Positions 1 to 5,262 of a stretch of DNA of 5,522 bases are shown here, one piece after another. Source of the DNA: Verrucomicrobiota bacterium (GTDB lineage Bacteria; Verrucomicrobiota; Kiritimatiellia; Kiritimatiellales; Tichowtungiaceae). The notes beneath the pieces are model-generated. The model had not been told where the DNA came from, searched no databases, and saw only the letters and a program-made list of their open reading frames with translations. Made by a program: the position numbers and the translations under genes. The stretch is taken from assembly GCA_030619095.1 (NCBI GenBank), contig JAUXCB010000118.1, forward strand, positions 1 to 5,522, in the 5' to 3' direction. Each line of letters opens with the position of its first letter. Position 1 is the first letter of the stretch.

Positions 1-44
1 ATGGCGACCAAGATGGCGACAATTATAAAATCATTTTTTTTCAT
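1..44 (-). CDS. yidC: Probable YidC membrane insertase, N-terminal fragment (runs off the window)
   Basis: Only the first 14 codons are inside the window. They read MKKNDFIIVAILVA, a short charged start followed by a hydrophobic run, as expected for the N-terminal signal-anchor helix of YidC. YidC inserts and folds inner-membrane proteins, alone or with SecYEG. The start is the ATG at 44-42, with a weak purine-rich GGAAAA about four bases upstream. The call rests mainly on gene order, since yidC commonly follows rpmH, rnpA and yidD. It starts 29 bp after the yidD stop. The fragment is too short for any diagnostic YidC motif, so another membrane protein is possible. Confidence 0.6.
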   Translation of the reverse strand, partial: MKKNDFIIVAILVA

Positions 45-54
45 ACGTTTTCCG

Positions 55-81
55 TTCAAATCGTTGAAATCGTTCAAGTCG
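55..81 (-). repeat. Three-unit 9-bp tandem array at the end of yidD
   Basis: On the minus strand three consecutive 9-bp units read CGACTTGAA, CGATTTCAA and CGATTTGAA (81-73, 72-64, 63-55). The array overlaps the last codons and the TGA stop of yidD (76-74) and fills most of the space before yidC. It abuts the 7-bp array on its other side. The period is seen directly; its origin is unknown. Confidence 0.75.
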
Positions 82-325
82 ATTTCTGACTTCTGTCCTC
101 TGTCTTCCGTCCTCGGCCCCCCGGCACAGGGTCAACGCCCCCGGAATTCCATGGGTGGCAGCGGCAAATGCGCCTGAGGCCGAGCCAAAGACCGGCTACT
201 ATGCCATGCTTCTGCACGGCTTCAATCGTATAATTGGAGCAAGTTGGATAGAATCGGCAACGTGCGGGGAAGCAGCCGGACAAGGCCTGATATCCTTTAA
301 TAAAGGTGATAAGTAAGCGTCTCAT
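74..325 (-). CDS. yidD: YidD, membrane protein insertion efficiency factor
   Basis: This 83-residue protein belongs to the small YidD family (DUF37), which associates with the inner membrane and assists YidC-dependent insertion. Family features are an N-terminal amphipathic segment (residues 1-20), the cysteine block CRFYPTCSNY (23-32), the GLxLGLRRICRCHPW block (about 45-59) and GGVDPVP (62-68). The conserved domain ends at about residue 68. The last 15 residues, GGRGRKTEDRSQKST, are largely encoded by a 7-bp array and the neighbouring 9-bp array, so they are probably not part of the functional core. The ATG at 325-323 puts MRRLLITFIKGYQ at the normal family start, although the ribosome site before it is weak. 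It lies between rnpA and yidC, the usual order. Confidence 0.95.
   Translation of the reverse strand: MRRLLITFIKGYQALSGCFPARCRFYPTCSNYTIEAVQKHGIVAGLWLGLRRICRCHPWNSGGVDPVPGGRGRKTEDRSQKST
86..113 (-). repeat. Four-unit 7-bp tandem array inside the 3' end of yidD
   Basis: Minus-strand units AGGACGG, AAGACAG, AGGACAG and AAGTCAG (113-107, 106-100, 99-93, 92-86) form a degenerate 7-bp array. It is read in frame by yidD and encodes the hydrophilic RKTEDRSQ part of the tail. The word GGAAGACAG occurs here and also inside the 8-bp array at 2932-2995, which suggests the arrays share an origin. Confidence 0.75.
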
Positions 326-340
326 AACCTGACTATCGCC

Positions 341-410
341 TATCGAATAAGAAACTCCGAATTTCGAGGGACGTTATTTTCCTTCAACATTCAATCTTCC
401 TTATTCGATA
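341..410 (-). repeat. Hairpin-type repeat between rnpA and yidD with 11-bp inverted ends
   Basis: TATCGAATAAG at 341-351 is the exact reverse complement of CTTATTCGATA at 400-410, giving 11-bp perfect arms around a 48-base centre. The centre holds a smaller imperfect dyad around CGAATTTCG. The right-hand arm contains the rnpA stop codon (403-401) and its last two sense codons. It could form an RNA stem in the rnpA-yidD intercistronic region, for example a processing or stability element. There is no U-tract, so it is not a standard intrinsic terminator. Its identity as an interspersed repeat is inferred. Confidence 0.6.
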
Positions 411-775
411 TTCATCTGTTCTTTCTTCAAGAGCCCCGCTTTTCGAGCCAGATAGAGCACCTCGCGCTCCACCTCAGCCTGAGTGGATTTCAGAATGTTG
501 CGGCGGCCGATCAAAACGATATCCACCTCGCCGGAAAACTGACTGCGATGCGTCCGGAAGGCTTCGCGCAGACGGCGGCGGGCCAGATTGCGATCCACCG
601 CGCGGCGGCTCACTTTTTTGCTCGTCACCACGCCGAGCCGCAGGGCCGCACCCTCGCCCTCACGCAGCCAAAGCACCATCAACCGCCCTACAAAGCTTCT
701 TTTCTGCGCAAAAGCCTCCCTGAATAGAGAGGCTTTAATCAGTCGATGTTTTTTGGAAAATGTATTTCCACTCAC
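401..775 (-). CDS. rnpA: Ribonuclease P protein component
   Basis: This 124-residue basic protein is the RNase P protein subunit, which binds the catalytic RNA and helps position the precursor-tRNA 5' leader. The N-terminus has the family start FSKKHRLIKASLFREAF (6-22). The central block LGVVTSKKVSRRAVDRNLARRRLREAFR (47-74) carries the conserved RNA-binding helix, followed by DIVLIGRR (85-92). The usual RNR triplet in that helix reads RNL here (62-64), a departure worth noting. The start is the GTG at 775-773, supported by GGAGGAG five bases upstream. It begins 23 bp after the rpmH stop, the classic arrangement. The terminal codons and stop lie in an inverted repeat arm. Family length is typically 110-130 residues, so it is complete. 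Confidence 0.96.
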   Translation of the reverse strand: MSGNTFSKKHRLIKASLFREAFAQKRSFVGRLMVLWLREGEGAALRLGVVTSKKVSRRAVDRNLARRRLREAFRTHRSQFSGEVDIVLIGRRNILKSTQAEVEREVLYLARKAGLLKKEQMNIE

Positions 776-780
776 CGGGA

Positions 781-787
781 CTCCTCC
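781..787 (-). promoter_or_regulatory. Strong ribosome binding site of rnpA
   Basis: Minus-strand GGAGGAG is followed by TCCCG and then the GTG start of rnpA. It fixes the non-ATG start and lies in the short rpmH-rnpA spacer. Confidence 0.8.
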
Positions 788-798
788 GGCTCGGCACC

Positions 799-942
799 TT
801 ATGCGTCCGCAACGGTCAGACGTTTACGGCCTTTTTGCCGGCGACGCTTGAGAATGGCACGGCCATCCGCCGTTTGCATGCGTTTACGGAAACCGTGCTT
901 GCGAGCACGCTTGATTTTCGAAGGTTGCCATGTACGTTTCAT
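799..942 (-). CDS. rpmH: 50S ribosomal protein L34
   Basis: A 47-residue, very basic protein starting MKRTWQPSKIKRARKHGF and continuing through RKRMQTADGRAILKRRRQ to KGRKRLTVADA. This is the near-invariant L34 sequence of the large ribosomal subunit, normally 44-47 residues, so it is complete. The start ATG is at 942-940, with GGAG (955-952) nine bases upstream, and the stop TAA is at 801-799. It is the first gene of the rpmH-rnpA-yidD-yidC cluster and has its own promoter about 37-64 bp upstream. In many bacteria dnaA lies on the other side of rpmH; here the neighbour is a DUF3592 gene. Confidence 0.98.
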   Translation of the reverse strand: MKRTWQPSKIKRARKHGFRKRMQTADGRAILKRRRQKGRKRLTVADA

Positions 943-978
943 TGTTCAAATCTCCACAAATTCCAAAAAGAGCGGAAC

Positions 979-1006
979 ACCCTATCAATTCGCTCCGAGG
1001 TGTCAA
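979..1006 (-). promoter_or_regulatory. Probable sigma70-type promoter of the rpmH operon
   Basis: On the minus strand a perfect -35 hexamer TTGACA (1006-1001) is followed by a 16-base spacer and TAGGGT (984-979), a -10 box matching TATAAT at its first two and last bases. Initiation would fall near 971-973 and leave a leader of about 30 bases before the rpmH ATG. Position and quality fit a strong ribosomal-protein promoter, but no transcription data are available. Confidence 0.7.
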
Positions 1007-1011
1007 CCTCG
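996..1011. promoter_or_regulatory. Inverted repeat centred on the rpmH -35 box (possible operator)
   Basis: CGAGGT (996-1001), a 4-base spacer GTCA and ACCTCG (1006-1011) form perfect 6-bp arms. The dyad covers the whole -35 hexamer, so a protein bound there would block RNA polymerase. It could also be chance, because six-base arms are short and no second copy was seen in the window. Confidence 0.3.
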
Positions 1012-1120
1012 AATCATCCGAAGTGCTTTGTTCTCTGCCTCGCTCTCCGCCCCCATTCAAGCGTTTTCACGGATTGGAATATTTTTCTCCGAACGTTCCG
1101 CCGATTGGGAAAGCCAAGAA

Positions 1121-1579
1121 TCATCGCATTCTTCCGAAGGGAAGCAGCAGGCCGATCCCGGCGAAAAGAATGCCGAGCCCCAGCATGATATAAGACTGCC
1201 AGGTGGCGCCCGGTTCCAGCACAGAAACATCTGGCGTATCCGGGTTATAGAAAACCGATACGATCTTTGCCCGAGGATACCGGTTCACAATACTCCTCGC
1301 CGATGCGGGATTGCTGGAGCCCCCCTGCCCGAAAACAACTTTATTCCCCGAATAGGTCGTTCCCTCCACAACATAGTCATATAAAACTTCGGCGTGGTAG
1401 GTTGTGGAGCTCTTTCCGTTTGATCTCTTTTGATTTCGTTCTACCTCGGATGAAATAACTTTTCCCTCCACGGCAGGCCAGTCCGTGCTTTGCTTTGCAT
1501 TTTTCAACACGCCGTTTCCCAGGATGGCCACCCCAACCCCAACGACAATAAACACCAGAGATAAAAACAGTTTTTTCAC
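1121..1579 (-). CDS. DUF3592-type membrane protein
   Basis: This 152-residue protein has two hydrophobic helices (about residues 4-25 and 128-147) bracketing a polar, probably extracytoplasmic domain. The domain shows the DUF3592 pattern: WPAVEGKV (34-41), a Ser/Lys-rich loop, then YHAEVLYDYVVEGTTYSG (61-78), RYPRAKIVSVFYNPDTPD (100-117) and LEPG (121-124). The biochemical role of this family is not known. The start is GTG at 1579-1577, set by AGGAG (1590-1586) six bases upstream. It begins 18 bp after the AIM24-family stop, so the two are probably co-transcribed. No intrinsic terminator was seen between it and the rpmH promoter. Confidence 0.85.
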   Translation of the reverse strand: MKKLFLSLVFIVVGVGVAILGNGVLKNAKQSTDWPAVEGKVISSEVERNQKRSNGKSSTTYHAEVLYDYVVEGTTYSGNKVVFGQGGSSNPASARSIVNRYPRAKIVSVFYNPDTPDVSVLEPGATWQSYIMLGLGILFAGIGLLLPFGRMR

Positions 1580-1597
1580 AATAGACTCCTGATTAGA

Positions 1598-2386
1598 TTA
1601 CTTGCCGCCGATTAGATCCCCCACGACCCCCAGTACCGACCCCTCGCCCTTCCGGCTGCCGCCGGCGGACGGGGCGTGTGCGAGAATTCGATCGCACAAC
1701 CGTGAAAACGGAAGGCTCTGAAGATAGACCGTTCCGGTGCCGCGCAGTGTGGCAAGGAACAGCCCTTCGCCGCCCAGCAGCATAGATTTCATATTGCCTG
1801 CTCGCTCAATGGAATAATCAATATCACCACTAAACCCGACAATGCAGCCGGTGTCGACCCGCAGGCTCTCCCCGGTCAGCTCTTTGCGAACCAGAGTTCC
1901 TCCCGCGTGTACAAAGGCCAACCCGTCCCCCTCCAGTTTCTGCAGAATGAAGCCCTCCCCGCCGAAAAACCCTGCCCCCAACCGCTTGGTAAACGCGATG
2001 CTCACCCGGGTGCCTTTGGCCGCACAAAGGAAGGCATCCTTCTGGCACAGAAACCGTCCGCCGCATTCTGACAGATTCAGAGGAATAATCTGGCCGGGAT
2101 AGGGCGCAGAAAAGGAGACGCACTGTTTGCCGGCACCGCGATTGGTGAAATGGGTCATAAAGACGGACTCGCCGGTCAGGACGCGTTTGCCCGCACTCAG
2201 CAACTTGCCCATGATTCCTTCGTTCGGACTGGAGCCGTCACCCATCTTGGCTTCAAAGGTGATCCCCTCCTCCATGTAGTTCATGGCTCCGGCTTCCGCC
2301 ACAACGGTTTCGCCGGGATCCAGCTCGATTTCTACAATCTGAAGGTCATTCCCTATGATTTCATAATCCACTTCGTGACTGTTCAC
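1598..2386 (-). CDS. AIM24 / TIGR00266-family protein
   Basis: A 262-residue protein of the AIM24 (DUF124, TIGR00266) family, a beta-rich fold related to TRAP-like domains. Yeast Aim24 is mitochondrial; the bacterial role is unresolved. Typical sequence includes SHEVDYEIIGNDLQIVEIEL at the N-terminus, LDPGETVVAEAGAMNYM (about 23-38), YPGQIIPLNLSE (96-107), GAGFFGGEGFILQKLEG (137-153), FVHAGGTLV (158-166), VDTGCIVGFSGDIDYSI (177-193) and MLLGGEGLFLATLRGTGTVY (202-221). The C-terminus is glycine-rich (SAGGSRKGEGSVLGVVG). I chose the GTG at 2386 because GAGGAGG (2399-2393) sits six bases upstream and SHEVDYEI begins where family members begin. An in-frame GTG at 2422 would add 12 residues encoded by a palindromic repeat and has no ribosome site. 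The gene starts 32 bp after the membrane-protein stop. Confidence 0.92.
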   Translation of the reverse strand: MNSHEVDYEIIGNDLQIVEIELDPGETVVAEAGAMNYMEEGITFEAKMGDGSSPNEGIMGKLLSAGKRVLTGESVFMTHFTNRGAGKQCVSFSAPYPGQIIPLNLSECGGRFLCQKDAFLCAAKGTRVSIAFTKRLGAGFFGGEGFILQKLEGDGLAFVHAGGTLVRKELTGESLRVDTGCIVGFSGDIDYSIERAGNMKSMLLGGEGLFLATLRGTGTVYLQSLPFSRLCDRILAHAPSAGGSRKGEGSVLGVVGDLIGGK

Positions 2387-2392
2387 TCTCAA

Positions 2393-2399
2393 CCTCCTC
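2393..2399 (-). promoter_or_regulatory. Strong ribosome binding site fixing the AIM24-family GTG start
   Basis: Minus-strand GAGGAGG, then six bases, then GTG at 2386-2384. This favours the 262-residue protein over the longer reading from 2422. Confidence 0.85.
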
Positions 2400-2412
2400 A
2401 ATACTTCCAAAT

Positions 2413-2431
2413 CCGCGATCACGGATCGCGG
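2413..2431. repeat. Perfect 8-bp-arm palindrome spanning the membrane-protein stop codon
   Basis: CCGCGATC, spacer ACG, then GATCGCGG: eight perfectly paired bases on each side of a 3-base loop. It contains the TGA stop (2421-2419) of the membrane-protein gene and lies 14 bp before the ribosome site of the AIM24-family gene. The RNA hairpin would be very stable but lacks a following U-tract, so it is more likely a REP-like interspersed repeat or an mRNA stability or processing element than a terminator. Confidence 0.7.
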
Positions 2432-2925
2432 CTACATTTCAACTCACCGAAACGACTTATTGATTTCGCGATAATCCCATAGAACCAAAGCATAATAAAT
2501 GGAAAAACCATCCGAAAAAGGAGTCCCGTGTACGGCTTTAAATCCACCCATGTCCTACTGATGAGCCAGATCGGAAATGAAAATGCCACCAGTCCGGGAA
2601 CAAAGAAAACAATGAATTTCATAGTGACCGGAACAGACAAAATGGCAAACCGCTCAATGAAGGATTTATCGTCAATATTCCGATTCGCACGGTATGCCAA
2701 ACGAAGTCCAAAATAGGTTGCGAGCGCCATAGCCAAACCACCCAATAACACAATAAAAGGAGACGATGAGGCTTTCTCACCATAATGCGGCCTAACGAGA
2801 AAAATCGGCCCGCCAAGCAGAACTTCTACTATCGCAAGGAATAAAACATATTTGACTTTATCCCACTCAGATAACGCGCTCGAAGCCAGTTCTTTTTCCA
2901 GTTTTTTCGACGACCAGACTATCAT
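2419..2925 (-). CDS. Small polytopic membrane protein, function unknown
   Basis: A 168-residue protein I do not recognise at family level. After a polar N-terminus (SSKKLEKELASSALSEWDKV) come about four hydrophobic segments at roughly residues 25-44, 55-77, 94-123 and 133-154. There are no obvious catalytic motifs and no cysteines or histidines in a metal-site pattern. The ATG at 2925-2923 is preceded by GGAAG eight bases upstream, which is the last unit of the 8-bp array. The gene is visibly AT-richer than its neighbours: by hand count 21 of 60 bases are G/C at 2461-2520, against 42 of 60 at 4501-4560 in rsmB. Its last five residues (CSRDP) and its stop come from the palindromic repeat at 2413-2431 and the bases just before it, so the original C-terminus may have been altered. 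The acidic-basic N-terminus before the first helix is probably cytoplasmic. Confidence 0.75.
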   Translation of the reverse strand: MIVWSSKKLEKELASSALSEWDKVKYVLFLAIVEVLLGGPIFLVRPHYGEKASSSPFIVLLGGLAMALATYFGLRLAYRANRNIDDKSFIERFAILSVPVTMKFIVFFVPGLVAFSFPIWLISRTWVDLKPYTGLLFRMVFPFIMLWFYGIIAKSISRFGELKCSRDP

Positions 2926-2931
2926 GCGTTA

Positions 2932-2995
2932 AGCTTCCATTAATCCAGCACTCCGACAATCCACCATTCCAGTCTTCCTGTCTTCCATCATTCCA
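2932..2995 (-). repeat. Eight-unit 8-bp degenerate array (consensus TGGAATGN)
   Basis: Eight in-phase 8-bp units run on the minus strand: TGGAATGA, TGGAAGAC, AGGAAGAC, TGGAATGG, TGGATTGT, CGGAGTGC, TGGATTAA and TGGAAGCT. The array starts three bases after the methyltransferase stop and fills the gap to the membrane-protein start. No insertion or deletion breaks the phase. The same unit type appears on the opposite strand at 3910-3941. Confidence 0.85.
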
Positions 2996-2998
2996 TTC

Positions 2999-3877
2999 TT
3001 AGAACGGTGCGGCGGTTCCGATCTTGGTATTGAGGGCGGCTTCGGCAATCGAGCGGCCATCGAGTAGAATCGGGGTGCGGCGTTCGCGCCAGACGCGCCG
3101 CTTGGTTTTGGCACCCATCGTGCGCCCCGGGAGAACGAAGAGAAGCAGGTGATCCAGCTTCGAGAGCAGCCACATCAGCGGGTACATCAGCGTGCCCAGC
3201 ACATAGAGTTTGGTATAGTGATAAAAATCTTCGGTGCCGGCATCTGCAGGCGGCATGTTGTAGGGTCTGCCGGCCAGCTTATTGGCTAAAAACTCGAATA
3301 GCCGACCGGGCAACTCGACGCATCCTGTGGAATAGGAAATGGTTTCCGGCACATCGAAACCATCTTTGAGTATGTCAAAAAACTCGGCACTCGTATATCC
3401 TGGACGCACCCGCCCGTTTTTCTGCCATGACGCCCTGAACAGCGCGAAAAAGCCCCGGCGTGCCACACTGATAATCAGCCGCCCGTCTGGCTTGAGCACC
3501 CGATGACACTCCCGAATGAAGGCCCGGTCGTCAGGCATCCGCTCCAGCATATCGACCACGACCACTGCATCGAAACTATGATCCGGCGCATGGATCGTCC
3601 CCTCCTGCAGGATCTGAAGACCCCCTTTCACGAAATAGCTCATTGCGGCCTCTGCCTCGGCATCAGGAAGCAGGGTCGTCCACTCGCCCCCCTCCAGCCG
3701 GAACTGCTTACTGAGTGCTCCGTCGCCAGCACACACCTCGAGACAACGCTGATTGGATACGGGGCCAAGAAGCTGTTTGATCTTTTGCAGCTTCGTCTGC
3801 CTGCGGATTGAACACTTGAACAGCTTTTCCTGCCAGCGGGCCACTTCTTCCGATAAATTCTTGTCCATTGCTTTCAT
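2999..3877 (-). CDS. Class I SAM-dependent methyltransferase, substrate unknown
   Basis: A 292-residue protein with a Rossmann-type methyltransferase core. The SAM-binding motif I is LEVCAGDGALS (46-56), where the glycine-rich loop is AGDG. Further landmarks are SFDAVVVVDMLERMPDD (101-117; motif IV region, with MLERMPD resembling the usual LEHxxD) and FIRECHRVLKPDGRLIISV (120-138; motif VI region), as in the Methyltransf_11 group. A hydrophobic segment (about 224-250, LYVLGTLMYPLMWLLSKLDH and onward) followed by a basic stretch (TKRRVWRERR) suggests membrane association and perhaps a lipid-like substrate, which is inference. ATGs at 3877 and 3868 (residue 4) are both possible starts and neither has a clear ribosome site. 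The gene lies between two 8-bp arrays of opposite orientation. Nothing in the neighbourhood identifies the substrate. Confidence 0.88.
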   Translation of the reverse strand: MKAMDKNLSEEVARWQEKLFKCSIRRQTKLQKIKQLLGPVSNQRCLEVCAGDGALSKQFRLEGGEWTTLLPDAEAEAAMSYFVKGGLQILQEGTIHAPDHSFDAVVVVDMLERMPDDRAFIRECHRVLKPDGRLIISVARRGFFALFRASWQKNGRVRPGYTSAEFFDILKDGFDVPETISYSTGCVELPGRLFEFLANKLAGRPYNMPPADAGTEDFYHYTKLYVLGTLMYPLMWLLSKLDHLLLFVLPGRTMGAKTKRRVWRERRTPILLDGRSIAEAALNTKIGTAAPF

Positions 3878-3909
3878 AGCCGTGGACTATAAGAGGGGAG
3901 AGAGCGGAT

Positions 3910-3941
3910 TGGAAGATTGGAATAGTGGAAGATTGAGGACC
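3910..3941 (+). repeat. Short 8-bp array (TGGAAGAT-type) upstream of the methyltransferase
   Basis: Units TGGAAGAT, TGGAATAG, TGGAAGAT and a degenerate TGAGGACC follow each other in phase on the plus strand. This is the same unit type as the array at 2932-2995 but in the opposite orientation, so the two bracket the methyltransferase gene. The rest of the 113-bp gap (3878-3990) shows no clear promoter or terminator. Confidence 0.65.
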
Positions 3942-3990
3942 TTGCAAACCCTCTGGTTTTTCAAGCGGCTCGATGGTCCAGCGGGCGCGC

Positions 3991-5262
3991 CTACGCCCTG
4001 CGAAGCAGGGCCGCATAAGCCCCATCGGTTCCAGACTTGGGCGGAAAAAGACGCTTGGCTTTAACGAACCGGAATTCGCTGTGCTCGCGCGCCCAGCGGT
4101 TGACCAGTTCCTCATTCTCTTCCGGCTCCAGACTGCAGGTGCTGTAAACGAGCCGTCCGCCGGGCTTCACCGCCTTCGACATCGCGGTCAAAATCTGCCA
4201 CTGCGTCTTTTTGAGCATCTCAATGCGATCACGCGTGACCCGCCAGCGGGCATCCACCCGGCGGCGCAGCACCCCGGTGTTCAGGCAGGGTGCATCGACC
4301 AAAACGGCATCGAACTGTTTCTCTGCCTTTGGAAACCCTTTGGAAGCATCCCCTTTGATGATTTCAACAAAATCCCACCCGGTGCGCTTGATCGTGTCGG
4401 CCAGCGTGTCGAGGCGGTCATCGTGCAGGTCCATCGCAACCAGCTCGCCCTCTCCCTCCATCCATCCGGCCATCATCGCGGTCTTGCCGCCCGGGGCGGC
4501 GCACGCATCGAGGACGCTCTCGCCCGGCTGCGGGTCGAGCAGCTCCACCGAAACCGAGGTGGCCGGATCCTGCACCGTAAACCAGCCCTCCTTATAGCCG
4601 GGCACCTTGGGCACCGCGATCCCGCGCGGCAACGTCACAAAGGTTTCCAGACACCGGAACGGATGCGGCTTGGCATCGATGCCGGCCCGCGCAAGCTCTT
4701 TCATAAAATTGGCGGGCGTCACGCGCTCGGTCTCCACACGAAGAATCGTTTCGGCCGGAACATTGTTCCACTCGCAAAGTTTCCGCGTATCGCTTTCGCC
4801 GTACTGCTTGGTCCAGCGATGGATCAGCTGTTCGGGGTGCGACGTGCGGATTTCATCCGGCTGGCGCGTCAGGTTTTTTAGAATCGCCTCGCGCTCCTCC
4901 TGCACGTTGCGCAGAACGGCATTGATCATGCCCGCCACGCGCATCGCATCTGGATGACGACTGGTTTTAACGACCTCGACGGTTTCGTGAACCGCAGCGA
5001 ATTCCTCGACATGATCCATGAAACAAAGCTGGTAGATACCAACATACAACGTGGCGAGTACAAAATTTTCCGGGCGGCGGTTGACAAACTTCTGCGCGAT
5101 ATACTCCAGCGTCTGCTTACGGCGAACAATGCCGTAGACCAGCTCGGTGATAAAAGCGCGATCCTCCCGAACCGGAGCCAACAGGCGATCAGGAAAACTC
5201 TCGTCATCCATCCACTGAGCGATGATTTTTGCAGCAACGTATCGACTGTTTGGTTTTTTCAT
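3991..5262 (-). CDS. rsmB: 16S rRNA (cytosine-967-C5)-methyltransferase RsmB
   Basis: A 423-residue protein with the two-part RsmB (Sun/Fmu) layout. The N-terminal NusB-like helical domain (about 1-135) shows REDRAFITELVYGIVRRKQT and AAVHETVEVVK. The C-terminal RsmB/Nop2-type methyltransferase domain has motif I DACAAPGGKTAMMAG (252-266), DLHDDRL (278-284), motif IV VDAPCLNTGVLRR (322-334) and motif VI YSTCSLEPEEN (373-383). The two cysteines of the m5C mechanism are C326 in DAPC and C376 in TCS; the latter attacks the cytosine in RsmB-type enzymes and the former assists release. These positions are close to those I recall for E. coli RsmB (325 and 375), which supports the ATG at 5262. Longer readings from 5295 (ATG) and 5310 (GTG) have no ribosome site either. 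The product methylates C967 in helix 31 of 16S rRNA. Confidence 0.95.
   Translation of the reverse strand: MKKPNSRYVAAKIIAQWMDDESFPDRLLAPVREDRAFITELVYGIVRRKQTLEYIAQKFVNRRPENFVLATLYVGIYQLCFMDHVEEFAAVHETVEVVKTSRHPDAMRVAGMINAVLRNVQEEREAILKNLTRQPDEIRTSHPEQLIHRWTKQYGESDTRKLCEWNNVPAETILRVETERVTPANFMKELARAGIDAKPHPFRCLETFVTLPRGIAVPKVPGYKEGWFTVQDPATSVSVELLDPQPGESVLDACAAPGGKTAMMAGWMEGEGELVAMDLHDDRLDTLADTIKRTGWDFVEIIKGDASKGFPKAEKQFDAVLVDAPCLNTGVLRRRVDARWRVTRDRIEMLKKTQWQILTAMSKAVKPGGRLVYSTCSLEPEENEELVNRWAREHSEFRFVKAKRLFPPKSGTDGAYAALLRRA
3995..4011. repeat. 7-bp-arm hairpin in the last codons of rsmB
   Basis: GCCCTGC, loop GAA, GCAGGGC: perfect arms inside the last codons of rsmB (LLRRA region), ending one base from the stop codon. 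There is no U-run downstream on the minus strand, so it is not a canonical terminator. It could still mark or protect the mRNA 3' end. Confidence 0.45.

Noticed and set aside
948..956. TGTGGAGAT as a DnaA box, implying an origin near rpmH
   Set aside because: Only a partial match to TGTGGATAA, a single copy, and no AT-rich unwinding region or dnaA gene nearby.
1090..1097. GAACGTTC palindrome downstream of the DUF3592 gene as an SOS/LexA-type site
   Set aside because: It is too short and does not match a LexA box I can name with confidence; no SOS gene is adjacent.
588..1384. Several plus-strand open frames of 60-210 codons over rnpA, rpmH and the DUF3592 gene
   Set aside because: They lie antisense to well-supported conserved genes, have low-complexity Arg/Ser/Pro composition and no recognisable domain.
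2387..2422. 12-residue N-terminal extension of the AIM24-family protein from a GTG at 2422
   Set aside because: No ribosome site precedes it, the codons derive from the palindromic repeat, and a strong Shine-Dalgarno sequence precedes the GTG at 2386.
3886..3891. TATAGT as a -10 box for the methyltransferase gene
   Set aside because: No acceptable -35 hexamer lies at the right distance, and the implied start would make the transcript nearly leaderless.
3973..4881. 302-codon plus-strand open frame
   Set aside because: It is antisense to rsmB, whose catalytic motifs are intact. The frame is a by-product of high-GC codon use and shows His/Arg/Leu-rich non-family sequence.
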